Below are positions 19,656-32,869 of a DNA stretch of 64,000 bases, piece after piece. Made by a program: the position numbers and the translations under genes. The DNA lies in the NCBI RefSeq assembly GCF_015277815.1, contig NZ_CP063813.1, positions 1,798,001 through 1,862,000 of the forward strand, given 5' to 3'. The DNA is from Microbacterium atlanticum (lineage in GTDB: Bacteria; Actinomycetota; Actinomycetes; Actinomycetales; Microbacteriaceae). The notes under the pieces are model-generated. The model had not been told where the DNA came from and made no database searches. It saw only the letters and a list, made by a program, of their open reading frames with translations. How positions within the stretch are numbered: the first letter of the stretch is position 1; every line of letters starts with the position of its first letter.

Positions 19656-19662
19656 GAGCCGG

Positions 19663-20189
19663 ATGAGCACGCGCACCGTGCTGCACGAGGCCGATATCGC
19701 CCGGGCACTGACTCGGATCTCGCATGAGATCCTCGAGTCCAACCGGGGCCCCGACGGCCTCGTCCTCCTCGGCATCCCGACCCGCGGCGTCACCCTCGCA
19801 CTCCGTATCGGCGCACTCGTCGAGCAGTTCGGCGGGGCATCGGTCGCCGTGGGCGCGCTGGACGTGACCATGTACCGGGACGACCTCCACCGCAACCCCA
19901 CGCGCGCGCCGCAGCCCACCGAGATCCCCGCAGGCGGGATCGACGGCAAGATCGTGGTTCTCGTGGACGACGTGCTGTTCTCCGGCCGGAGCATCCGCGC
20001 CGCGCTGGACGCCCTCCAGGACATCGGGCGACCGGCAGCCGTGCGCCTGGCCGCACTCGTCGACCGCGGCCACCGGGAACTGCCGATCCGGCCCGACTTC
20101 GTGGGCAAGAACCTCCCGAGCGCGCGGGACGAGCGCGTGAATGTGCGGCTGAAGGAGACCGACGGGCGCGAGGAGGTGACGATCGAGTC

Positions 20190-20193
<4 letters not shown>
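19663..20193 (+). CDS. pyrR: Bifunctional pyr operon regulator / uracil phosphoribosyltransferase
   Basis: 176 residues. PyrR binds the pyr leader RNA when UMP is high and has residual UPRTase activity. The PRPP loop [13 protein letters not shown] is at about residues 98-110, and the family segments [22 protein letters not shown] and the [15 protein letters not shown] tail are present. The start ATG follows AAGGGAG, which sits in the PyrR-binding hairpin, so the gene should control its own translation. The stop overlaps the pyrB ATG (ATGA). Confidence 0.97.
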
Positions 20194-21199
<1,006 letters not shown>

Positions 21200-21203
<4 letters not shown>

Positions 21204-22510
21204 GCGAGACCCTGCACTTCCGCGGAGCGCTGATCGAGGGGAGCGGCGCTGCCGACGTGATCGTCTCGGACGGGGTGATCGCCGAGATCGGTCCCGGGCT
21301 CAGCCGGGCCGGCGCGACGACGGTCGATGTCGACGGACTGGTGCTGCTGCCCGGCCTGGTCGACCTGCACACGCATCTGCGCGAGCCCGGCTACGAGGCA
21401 TCCGAGACGATCCTGACCGGATCCCGCGCCGCCGCGGCCGGCGGCTACACCGCCGTGTTCGCGATGCCCAACACCTCGCCCGTCGCCGACACCGCGGGCG
21501 TCGTCGAGCAGGAGCTCGCCCTCGGCGAGGCGGCCGGCTTCGTCACGGTGCAGCCGATCGGGGCGGTCACCGTCGGACAGCGGGGCGAGCGTCTGGCCGA
21601 GCTCGGTGCGATGGCGGATTCCCGCGCCCGCGTGCGCGTCTTCAGCGACGACGGCTTCTGCGTCTGGGATCCGCTCATCATGCGGCGCGCCCTCGAGTAC
21701 GTGAAGGCCTTCGACGGCGTGATCGCCCAGCACGCGCAGGACCCGCGGCTGACCGAAGGCGCCCAGATGAACGAGGGCGCCGTGTCGGCGGAGCTGGGAC
21801 TGGCAGGCTGGCCCGCCGTCGCCGAGGAGTCGATCATCGCGCGCGACGTGCTCCTCGCCGAGCACGTGGGCTCGCGCCTGCACGTCTGCCACCTGTCCAC
21901 GGCCGGGTCGGTCGAGATCATCCGCTGGGCGAAGAAGCGCGGCGTGGACGTGACCGCGGAGGTCACACCGCACCACCTGCTCCTGACCGACGAGCTGGTG
22001 CGCGACTACGACGCGCGCTTCAAGGTGAACCCGCCGCTGCGCCGAGAGGAGGACGTGCTCGCGGTGCGCGAGGGACTCGCCGACGGCACGATCGACATCG
22101 TGGCGACCGACCACGCGCCGCACCCGGCCGAGGCGAAGGCGTGCGAGTGGCACGCCGCCGCCAACGGCATGGTCGGCCTCGAGAGCGCCCTGCGGGTCGT
22201 GCAGGAAGCGATGGTCGACACGGAGCTGATCACGTGGGGCGACGTCGCACGCGTCATGTCGCGCGAGCCCGCGCGCATCGGCCGGCTCTCCGGGCACGGC
22301 ACACCGCTCACCGCCGGCCAGCCGGCGTCCCTCACGTTCTACGATCCCTCGCCCCGCCGCCCCTTCCGCACCGACGACCTCCGCGGCCGCAGCGTCAATT
22401 CGCCCTATCTCGGGCGGGAGCTGCCGGGCGAGGTGCGGTGGACGGTGCACCGCGGCACCGTGACCGTCGCCGACGGCGCCGTGCTGGAGTCGCCGGGGGT
22501 GCGGGCATGA
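21200..22510 (+). CDS. pyrC: Dihydroorotase
   Basis: 436 residues, the long type I amidohydrolase. It cyclises carbamoyl aspartate to dihydroorotate. The metal ligands H57 and H59 lie in [10 protein letters not shown], later metal and catalytic residues are in CHLSTAGS and ATDHAPH, and the [17 protein letters not shown] beta-sandwich region is at the end. The start overlaps the pyrB stop and the stop overlaps the next gene's ATG, so it belongs to the coupled pyr operon. Confidence 0.97.
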
Positions 22511-23016
22511 CGCGCGAAGGCGCGCTGGCCATCATCGTGGCCGTCACGGTCGTGCTGCTGGGCGTGCTCGTCTGGGCGTGGCGACGGCGATCCCGGCGCG
22601 ACGCGCGCCTGAACGCACCGGTGGGGGAGATCCCCGCCGGCGCGGCCACACGCTCGGCCTGGCCGGCACTGTACGTGGCGACCACGCGCCACGGCGACCC
22701 GCTGGAGCGGCTGGCGATCGACGGCCTCGGCTTCCGCTCGCGGTGCGACGTGACCGTCACGGATGCGGGCGTCGCCCTCGATCTCACCGGCCAGGCCCGT
22801 CTCTTCCTCGCCGCCGATCGGATCCAGGATGTCGCGCAGGCGACCGTCGCGATCGACCGGGTGGTCGAGCGCCACGGCCTGGTCCGCCTCTCCTGGCGAC
22901 TCGAGGACGGCACCGTCGTCGACTCCTACTTCCGACCCCAGGATGCCTCGGCCCGCGCCCTCGCCGACGCCGTGGCCGCCATCCTTCCGCCGACCCAGAC
23001 GGGAACCCGCGCATGA
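22507..23016 (+). CDS. PH-like membrane-anchored protein of the pyr operon
   Basis: 169 residues: one N-terminal membrane helix (about 5-25), a basic stretch (RRRSRRDAR), then a beta-rich soluble domain (about 55-160) resembling the bacterial PH-like fold seen in proteins at this place in actinobacterial pyr operons. It overlaps pyrC by 4 nt and carA by 4 nt, so it is fully coupled to pyrimidine synthesis genes. It has no enzyme motif. A scaffold or membrane-recruitment role is only a guess. Confidence 0.78.
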   Translation: MTREGALAIIVAVTVVLLGVLVWAWRRRSRRDARLNAPVGEIPAGAATRSAWPALYVATTRHGDPLERLAIDGLGFRSRCDVTVTDAGVALDLTGQARLFLAADRIQDVAQATVAIDRVVERHGLVRLSWRLEDGTVVDSYFRPQDASARALADAVAAILPPTQTGTRA

Positions 23017-24162
23017 CCCCCCTCTTCCACACCGACCCGGCCGTCCTCGTGCTCGAGGACGGGACCCGCCACGTCGGCCGCGCCTACGGGGCGATCGGCA
23101 CGACACTGGGCGAGGTCGTCTTCGCCACCGGGATGACCGGCTACCAGGAGACCCTCACCGACCCCTCGTACGCCGGCCAGATCGTGCTGCAGACGGCGCC
23201 GCACATCGGGAACACCGGCATGAACGGCGAGGACACCGAGTCGCGACGCATCTGGGTGTCGGGCTACATCGTGCGCGATCCCTCGCGCGTGGTCTCGAAC
23301 TGGAGAGCCGAGGAGTCGCTGGACGACGCGCTCACGAGCGACGGCGTGGTGGGCATCAGCGGCATCGACACGCGCGCCGTCACCCGCCACATCCGCTCGG
23401 CGGGCAGCATGCGCGGCGGCATCTTCTCCGGCGACGCCGCGGGCATCGACCCGGAGGAGCAGCTGCGCCTCGTCCGAGAGGCGCCCGAGATGGCAGGACG
23501 GAACCTCTCCGCCCAGGTCTCGGTCGCCGCCGTCGAGGTGACCGCGGCGGCGGGGGAGCGGATCGGCAACCTCGCCGTGCTCGACCTCGGCGTGAAGCAG
23601 GCCACCGTCGACAACCTGGCGGCTCGCGGGTTCGACGTGCACGTGCTGCCGCAGGACGTCACCATCGAGCAGATCCGCGCGATCGACCCCGTCGCGGTGT
23701 TCTACTCCAACGGCCCCGGCGACCCGGCGGCCTCCGGCGACCACGTCGAGCTGCTGCGCGGAGTGCTCGATGACGGCCTGCCGTTCTTCGGCATCTGCTT
23801 CGGCAACCAGCTGTTGGGGCGGGCACTCGGCCTCGGCACCTACAAGCTGCCCTTCGGGCACCGCGGCATCAACCAGCCGGTCCTGGACAAGGCGACCGGT
23901 CGCGTGGAGATCACGGCGCACAACCACGGCTTCGCCGTCGACGCCCCCATCGAGGGCGAGTTCGACAGCCCCCACGGGTACGGCCGGATCGAGGTGAGCC
24001 ACGTCGGGCTGAACGACCGGGTGGTCGAAGGCCTCCGCGCCCTGGACATCCCCGCGTTCTCGGTGCAGTACCACCCCGAGGCCGCGGCCGGCCCGCACGA
24101 CGCCAACTACCTGTTCGACCGCTTCCGCGACCTGGTCGTCGCGACCCTGGAGACGAAGAAGA

Positions 24163-24170
<8 letters not shown>
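23013..24170 (+). CDS. carA: Carbamoyl phosphate synthase small subunit
   Basis: 385 residues. This is the glutamine amidotransferase subunit that supplies ammonia to CarB. The N-terminal CPSase small-chain domain ([20 protein letters not shown]) is followed by a class I GATase with the nucleophile C262 in [13 protein letters not shown] and H354/E356 in [11 protein letters not shown]. The common GICLGHQ is GICFGNQ here. The start ATG at 23013 overlaps the PH-like gene, and the stop overlaps carB by 8 nt. It serves both the pyrimidine and arginine pathways. Confidence 0.97.
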
Positions 24171-27446
<3,276 letters not shown>

Positions 27447-27450
<4 letters not shown>

Positions 27451-28280
27451 CCCCGTTCGGCGAGCGGGTCCGTGCGGCGATGACGGCGCACGGGCAGCTG
27501 TGCGTCGGCATCGACCCGCACGAGCACCTGCTCGCCGAGTGGGGTCTGGATGCCACGGCCGCCGGTGCGCGTGAGTTCGGCCTCCGGGTGGTCGAGGCCG
27601 CGGCCGGCCGCGTGGCCGCGGTCAAGCCGCAGGTGTCGTTCTTCGAGCGCTTCGGCTCCGCGGGCATCGCGGCGCTGGAGGACGTGCTCGCCGCCGGCCG
27701 CGCGGCCGGCCTCATCGTCATCGCCGACGCCAAGCGCGGCGACATCGGCTCGACGATGGACGCCTACGCGGCGGCGTGGCTGGCACCGGACTCGCCGCTG
27801 GAGGCGGACGCGGTGACGGTCAGCCCGTTCCTCGGCGTCGGCGCACTCGAGGGCACCTTCGAACTCGCTCACCGCCACGGCAAGGGTGTCTTCGTGCTGG
27901 CTGCCACGAGCAATTCCGAGGCGCTTGGGCTCCAGCGCGCGCGGACCGCGGGCGGCGACACCGTCTCCGCCGAAGTGGTGCGGGAGGTGTCCGATCGGAA
28001 CGCGGCCGCGACCTCGGACGGTCAGTGGGGGAGCCTCGGCTTCGTCATCGGCGGCACTGTCGAGTGGACGGATGCCGGCCTCGGGCCGTTCTCGCCGGTG
28101 GCACCGATCCTCGGTCCGGGCTTCGGTCATCAGGGGGCAGAGCCGCATCAGCTTCGCGCGCGCTACGGCGCGCTGTCCGAAGCGGTGGTAGCGTCGGAGA
28201 GCCGCAGCATCCTGGCTGCCGGACCCGACCGGCTCGCCGCGCGCATATCCGAGCGCGCCCTTCTCTACCGTGGTGAATGA
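27447..28280 (+). CDS. pyrF: Orotidine 5'-phosphate decarboxylase (type 2)
   Basis: 277 residues, longer than the E. coli-type enzyme and matching the mycobacterial type 2 subfamily. It decarboxylates OMP to UMP. The catalytic Lys-Asp network is in [26 protein letters not shown] at the N-terminus and [14 protein letters not shown] at the phosphate loop are also present. The start overlaps the carB stop (ATGA). It is the last pyrimidine gene, and gmk follows with no gap. Confidence 0.96.
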
Positions 28281-28281
28281 C

Positions 28282-29196
28282 ATGCCCGATTCGCGCACCC
28301 CTCCCGAGGTCGACCGCGCGGCGGCCTCCCGCCGTGCCGTCGCCGCCCGCCGCGAGCGCGCCGCCCTCAAGAAGGACGTCGCGATGCGGGTGATCACGCC
28401 GCAGGAGCTCCTGCGCCGCGCCCTCGCCGACCCCGCGTCCCCCGCAGGCGCCATGCGGGTGCCCGAGTTCCTCACCGCGATCCCCGCGATCGGCGAGGGC
28501 AAGCGCGATCGCATCCTGCACGAGCTGGAGATCTCGCCGGTCAAGCGACTGGGCGGGCTCGGCTCGCGCCAGCGCGAGGATCTGCGGCGCTTCCTGGACG
28601 AGCGCTGGCCGGAGCTCGAGCCCCGCGGCGGCCGCAGCCGCCTCATCGTGCTCGCCGGTCCGACCGCGGTCGGCAAGGGGACGGTCGCCGCGCACATCAA
28701 GGAGCACCACCCCGAGATCCACCTCTCGGTCTCGGCGACCACCCGCGCGCCCCGGCCGGGTGAGACCGACGGCGAGCACTACTTCTTCGTCGACGACGCC
28801 GAGTTCGACCGCATGGTCGCCGAGGGCGAGCTCCTCGAGCACGCCACGGTCCACAACGCCCACCGCTACGGAACGCCTCGCCGGCCGATCGAGGAGGCTC
28901 TCGCCGCGGGCCGGACGGTGCTGCTCGAGATCGACCTGCAGGGCGCACGGCAGGTGCGCGAGGCCGACCCGACGGCCACCCTGGTCTTCCTGCTGCCGCC
29001 GAGCTGGGACGAGCTCGTGCAGCGTCTGGTCGGTCGCGGCACCGAGGATGCCGCGGAGCGGTCGCGGCGCCTGCGGACCGCGAAGACCGAGCTGGCATCG
29101 CAGCATGAGTTCGACTACCGCGTGGTCAACGACGACGTCGCCCGTGCCGCCGCTGAGGTGGCCGCCCTTGCGCACGCGGCGCGCCCCGTCCCGTAG
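28282..29196 (+). CDS. gmk: Actinobacterial integration host factor - guanylate kinase fusion
   Basis: 304 residues. The C-terminal part (from about residue 120) is guanylate kinase: P-loop GPTAVGKGT (126-134), [19 protein letters not shown] and the [11 protein letters not shown] segment. It phosphorylates GMP to GDP. The N-terminal part (about 30-108) is an mIHF domain ([33 protein letters not shown], and the [13 protein letters not shown] helix-two-turn-helix), a nucleoid DNA-binding protein that in mycobacteria is a separate gene just before gmk. I chose ATG 28282. A GTG at 28270 would add 4 residues and overlap pyrF. The TAG stop is part of the rpoZ -10 element. Confidence 0.93.
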   Translation: MPDSRTPPEVDRAAASRRAVAARRERAALKKDVAMRVITPQELLRRALADPASPAGAMRVPEFLTAIPAIGEGKRDRILHELEISPVKRLGGLGSRQREDLRRFLDERWPELEPRGGRSRLIVLAGPTAVGKGTVAAHIKEHHPEIHLSVSATTRAPRPGETDGEHYFFVDDAEFDRMVAEGELLEHATVHNAHRYGTPRRPIEEALAAGRTVLLEIDLQGARQVREADPTATLVFLLPPSWDELVQRLVGRGTEDAAERSRRLRTAKTELASQHEFDYRVVNDDVARAAAEVAALAHAARPVP

Positions 29197-29199
29197 ACT
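29194..29199 (+). promoter_or_regulatory. -10 element for rpoZ, overlapping the gmk stop
   Basis: TAGACT, whose first three bases are the gmk stop codon. An ATG lies 6 nt downstream (29206), opening a 47-codon frame that overlaps rpoZ out of frame. rpoZ itself has GGAGG before its ATG. Confidence 0.55.
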
Positions 29200-29205
29200 G
29201 GTGGG

Positions 29206-29349
29206 ATGCCTCGGCACCCGAGGCCCGCAGACTCCCACTCCTTCCATCCGATCCAGGAGGTTTCGCCATGGCCGGAACGAACCAGGGCATCATCGAGCCC
29301 CCCATCGACAGCCTGCTCGAGAAGGTCGACTCGAAGTACCAGCTCGTGA
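29206..29349 (+). other. Possible leaderless upstream ORF overlapping rpoZ
   Basis: ATG exactly 6 nt after the TAGACT hexamer, 47 codons, ending in TGA at 29349 inside rpoZ in another frame. The product ([15 protein letters not shown]...) is proline- and basic-rich with no known fold. It may be chance, since transcripts often begin at a purine. Confidence 0.2.
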
Positions 29350-29522
29350 TCTACGCCGCCAAGCGTGCGCGCCAGATCAACGACTACTACTCCGACCTGC
29401 ACGAGGGCAACCTCTTCGACAACGTCGGTCCGCTGGTCGACTCCACCGTGGAGGACAAGCCGCTGACGATCGCGCTGCACGAGATCCACGAGGACAAGCT
29501 GCGCCTTCGCCACCTGGAGTGA
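29268..29522 (+). CDS. rpoZ: DNA-directed RNA polymerase subunit omega
   Basis: 84 residues, with the omega features [28 protein letters not shown] and the [19 protein letters not shown] ending (each longer than a single motif but continuous in the protein). Omega helps fold and hold beta-prime. The ATG at 29268 follows GGAGG, 7 nt upstream. It follows gmk with its own promoter, the usual gmk-rpoZ-metK order. A strong hairpin after the stop separates it from metK. Confidence 0.95.
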   Translation: MAGTNQGIIEPPIDSLLEKVDSKYQLVIYAAKRARQINDYYSDLHEGNLFDNVGPLVDSTVEDKPLTIALHEIHEDKLRLRHLE

Positions 29523-29536
29523 TTGATTTCGCCGTG

Positions 29537-29574
29537 ATGCCCCCGTCGGCGGAGATGTCCGCCGCCGGGGGCAT
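29537..29574 (+). terminator. rpoZ terminator, overlapping the metK promoter
   Basis: A 16-bp stem (ATGCCCCCGTCGGCGG with its complement, one mismatch) and loop AGATGT. The last bases of the right arm are also the first bases of the CATACT -10 hexamer for metK. Confidence 0.7.
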
Positions 29575-29577
29575 ACT
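29572..29577 (+). promoter_or_regulatory. -10 element for metK
   Basis: CATACT, 53 bp before the metK ATG. The short leader contains a small hairpin (CTCGCGC at 29590-29596 pairing with GCGCGAG at 29605-29611). It is too short for a SAM riboswitch. Confidence 0.4.
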
Positions 29578-29630
29578 GGTGTCCGCCCCCTCGCGCCGGC
29601 GTCTGCGCGAGGCCGACAACGGGAGCATCG

Positions 29631-30824
29631 ATGACCGAACTGCGTCTGTTCACCTCCGAGTCCGTCACCGAGGGGCACCCCGACAAGATCTGCGACCAGA
29701 TCTCCGACTCGATCCTCGACGCGATCCTCGCTGAGGACGCCGACGGGCGGGTCGCGGTCGAGACGCTCGTGACGACCGGTCTCGTCCACGTGGCGGGCGA
29801 GGTGTCGACCTCGGCCTACGTCGAGATCCCCGCGATCGTCCGCGACGTCGTCAACCGCATCGGCTACACGTCGAGCGAGACGGGCTTCGACGGCGACTCG
29901 TGCGGCGTGAGCGTCTCGATCGGTGCGCAGTCCTCCGACATCGCCGCCGGCGTCGACAAGGCGTTCGAGCGGCGCGAGGACGGCTCGGAAGACCCCCACG
30001 ACCTGCAGGGCGCGGGGGACCAGGGGATCATGTTCGGCTACGCGACCACCGAGACTCCGCAGCTCATGCCCATGGCAGCCTGGACGGCGCACCGGATGGC
30101 CGAGCGCCTCGCCGAGGTGCGCCGCTCGGGCGAGCTGCCGTTCCTGCGTCCCGACGGCAAGACCCAGGTCACGCTCGGCTACGACGGGCACACTCCGAAG
30201 ACCGTCGACTCCGTCGTGCTCTCGACGCAGCACCACCCCGACATCTCGCAGAAGGCGCTGCGCGCGGCGGTCCGGGCCGAGGTGATCGACCCGGTGCTCG
30301 AGGCGACGGGGCTCGACCTTCCCCACGTGAAGTTCTACATCAACCCCGCGGGCCCGTTCGTCATCGGCGGCCCCAAGGGCGATGCCGGCCTGACAGGCCG
30401 CAAGGTCATCATCGACACCTACGGCGGCGCCGCCCGGCACGGCGGCGGCGCGTTCAGCGGCAAGGACCCGTCGAAGGTCGACCGCTCCGCTGCCTACGCG
30501 ATGCGCTGGGTCGCCAAGAATGCGGTCGCCGCCGGTCTCGCCGAGCGGCTCGAGGTGCAGGTCGCGTACGCCATCGGCAAGGCCAAGCCTGTCGGGCTGT
30601 ACGTCGAGACGTTCGGCACGGGCAGAGTGGCCGACGAGGTCATCACCGACGCGATCCTCGAGGTGTTCGACCTGCGCCCCAAGGCCATCATCGACCAGCT
30701 CGACCTGCTCCGCCCCATCTATGCGCAGACGGCGGCTTACGGTCATTTCGGGCGAGAGCTGCCCGATTTCACGTGGGAGCGCACCGACCGCGCAGACGCA
30801 CTGCGCGCGGCCGCCGGGCTCTGA
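29631..30824 (+). CDS. metK: S-adenosylmethionine synthase
   Basis: 397 residues. It makes SAM from methionine and ATP in the cytoplasm. The N-terminal [20 protein letters not shown] (methionine loop and catalytic His), [16 protein letters not shown] (signature 1) and [19 protein letters not shown] (signature 2) are all present. GGGAG-like GGGAG sits 7-10 nt before the ATG. priA follows after 10 bp, so metK-priA-fmt-rsmB are probably one unit, an order common in actinobacteria. Confidence 0.98.
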   Translation: MTELRLFTSESVTEGHPDKICDQISDSILDAILAEDADGRVAVETLVTTGLVHVAGEVSTSAYVEIPAIVRDVVNRIGYTSSETGFDGDSCGVSVSIGAQSSDIAAGVDKAFERREDGSEDPHDLQGAGDQGIMFGYATTETPQLMPMAAWTAHRMAERLAEVRRSGELPFLRPDGKTQVTLGYDGHTPKTVDSVVLSTQHHPDISQKALRAAVRAEVIDPVLEATGLDLPHVKFYINPAGPFVIGGPKGDAGLTGRKVIIDTYGGAARHGGGAFSGKDPSKVDRSAAYAMRWVAKNAVAAGLAERLEVQVAYAIGKAKPVGLYVETFGTGRVADEVITDAILEVFDLRPKAIIDQLDLLRPIYAQTAAYGHFGRELPDFTWERTDRADALRAAAGL

Positions 30825-30834
30825 CCGCGCCCGC

Positions 30835-32853
30835 GTGACGGCGGTGGACGACGAGGGCTCCGCGCCGGCGGGCGCGCAGAGCGGACGCCGCGTGGCCCGC
30901 GTGCTGATCGACTCGCCGCTGCCTCAACTGGACCGGCTGTTCGACTACGAGGTTCCCGCCGCGCTCGCGACGGAGGCGGTTCCCGGCGTGCGGGTGCGCG
31001 TTCCGCTGCGGAGCGCGGGCCGCGTGGTCGACGGGCTGCTCGTCGATCTGGGGGAGCCGGATGCCGAGAGCCGGCCCCTCTCGCAGCTCGAGGCGGTGGT
31101 GTCGCCGGTGCGGGTGCTGCCGCCGTCGCTGTACGCCTTGGCCCGCAGGGCCGCCGACCGCGCGGCGGGCTCGGCAGGCGACATCCTCCGGCTCGCGATC
31201 CCCAGGCGGATGGTGCGTGCCGAGAAAGCCTGGTTGGCCGCGGACCCGCCGGCGCGCCCGACAGTCGACCCCACCGATCTCGCGTGGGCGGATGGGGTGC
31301 TGGCGGCGTATCCGGGGCTGGCGGAGGCGCTGGACGACGGTGAGCGCCTGGCCGTCGACGCGCCGCCCATCCCCTCCCGGCTCGATGACGCCCGTGCGAT
31401 CGGATCGTGGGCGGTGCTGCTTGGCGCGGCTGCGACGCACGTGCTGGCCGGCGGGCGCAGCGTCGTGCTGGCCGTGCCCGACCACCGAGATCGCGCACAG
31501 CTCGAGGCCGTGCTGGAAGCGCGCATCCCCAGCGGAGCGCTCGTCCGCGACGACGCGCGGCAGAGCGGACCGGCCCGCTATGCCGCCTTCCTGCGTACCC
31601 TGAGCGACGCGCCGTGCGTGGTCATCGGCAACCGCTCCGCCGTCTATGCGCCCGTCTCGGATCCGGGCCTGGTGGCGTTGTGGGACGACGGCGACCCGCT
31701 GCTCGGCGAACCGCTCAGTCCCGGTGTCCACGCCCGCGACGCCGCGCTCCTGCGCCAGGAGCTCGACGGCAGCGCGCTCCTGTTCGCCGGACACACCCGC
31801 ACCACCGATGTCGAACGCCTGGTGGCGGTGGGCTGGGTGCGAGACCTTCCGGCTGCGCGGCGCGTGAGCCCGCGGGTGGTGCTCACCTCCACGCGCGAAG
31901 GCGAGTCGCGGGCGGCGCGGATCCCCTCCTCGGCGTTCGCAGCCGCGCGCGAGGCACTCGCGGAGGGGCCCGTGCTGGTCCAGGTCGCCCGGCCGGGCTA
32001 CGCCCCGGTCCTCGTGTGCGCGGCGTGCCGGCATCCTGCCCGCTGCCCCTCCTGCGGCGGGCCGCTGCATGCCGCCCGTCACGGTGCTGTGCCGACGTGC
32101 TCATGGTGCGGGCGCGCCGCCCACGCCTGGACGTGCCCGGAGTGCACCTCGGCGATGCTGCGGATGGCGTCGGCCGGAAGCGAGCGCACCGCCGACGAAC
32201 TCGGGCGCGCGTTCCCCGGCACCCGCGTCGTCGTCGCCGACGGCGATCACCCCGTCACACAGGTCGACGCCCGTCCCGCCCTCGTCGTGTCGACGCGCGG
32301 CGCGGAGCCGCTCGCGCTCGGCGGCTACCGGGCGGTGATCCTGCTGGACGGCGACCGGATGCTGATGGCCGACGACCTGCGCATCGGTGAATCGTGCTTG
32401 CGCTGGTGGTCCAACGCGGCCGCGCTCGCGGCGCCCGGAGCGCCGGTGCACCTGGTGGGCGTCACCGGCGACGTGGCACGTGCGCTCGCGACGTGGACGC
32501 AGGCGGCGTACGCGCGCGCGGAACTGGCCGATCGGACGCCCCTGCGCATGCCGCCCGCGGTGCGGGTGGCGGCCGTCGACGGCCAGCGGCGTGCCGTGGA
32601 CGCCGCGCTCGCGGACCTGCGCCGCGCGGTGCCGGAGCTCGACGCGGAGGCGGTGCTCGGGCCCGTCCCGCGCGGAGAGGGGGTGCGTGCCCTGGTCCGC
32701 TTCGACTACGCCGTCGGAGCGCGGGTCGCGGCGAGCCTGCGCGCCTCTGTGGTGAGCGAGGCGGTCAAGGGCCGGCGTCCCGCGAAGGGTCGCGCCCCGG
32801 CCGCCGCCCATACACTGAAGGTTCGGGTCGACGTGCCCGATCTCGATCTCTGA
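30835..32853 (+). CDS. priA: Primosomal protein N' (PriA), helicase motifs absent
   Basis: 672 residues. The N-terminal 3'-DNA-binding domain (RVLIDSPLPQLDRLFDYEVP) and the central zinc region (CAACRHPARCPSC, CSWCGRAAHAWTCPEC) are clear, so the family is secure. The helicase core is degenerate: I find no GxGKT/S P-loop (the equivalent region reads WAVLLGAAATHVLAGGR) and the DEEH box is replaced by LWDDGDPLL. It can therefore hardly be an active ATPase, as is typical of actinobacterial PriA. A structural role in replication restart is the likely remainder. The GTG at 30835 gives the expected N-terminus, 10 bp after metK. Confidence 0.88.
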   Translation: MTAVDDEGSAPAGAQSGRRVARVLIDSPLPQLDRLFDYEVPAALATEAVPGVRVRVPLRSAGRVVDGLLVDLGEPDAESRPLSQLEAVVSPVRVLPPSLYALARRAADRAAGSAGDILRLAIPRRMVRAEKAWLAADPPARPTVDPTDLAWADGVLAAYPGLAEALDDGERLAVDAPPIPSRLDDARAIGSWAVLLGAAATHVLAGGRSVVLAVPDHRDRAQLEAVLEARIPSGALVRDDARQSGPARYAAFLRTLSDAPCVVIGNRSAVYAPVSDPGLVALWDDGDPLLGEPLSPGVHARDAALLRQELDGSALLFAGHTRTTDVERLVAVGWVRDLPAARRVSPRVVLTSTREGESRAARIPSSAFAAAREALAEGPVLVQVARPGYAPVLVCAACRHPARCPSCGGPLHAARHGAVPTCSWCGRAAHAWTCPECTSAMLRMASAGSERTADELGRAFPGTRVVVADGDHPVTQVDARPALVVSTRGAEPLALGGYRAVILLDGDRMLMADDLRIGESCLRWWSNAAALAAPGAPVHLVGVTGDVARALATWTQAAYARAELADRTPLRMPPAVRVAAVDGQRRAVDAALADLRRAVPELDAEAVLGPVPRGEGVRALVRFDYAVGARVAASLRASVVSEAVKGRRPAKGRAPAAAHTLKVRVDVPDLDL

Positions 32854-32869
32854 CCTGCTCAGGAGCTTC

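Noticed and set aside
29523..29630. SAM riboswitch upstream of metK
   Set aside because: Only about 50 nt lie between the likely transcript start and the ATG, with one small hairpin. The SAM-I, SAM-II and SAM-IV cores do not fit.
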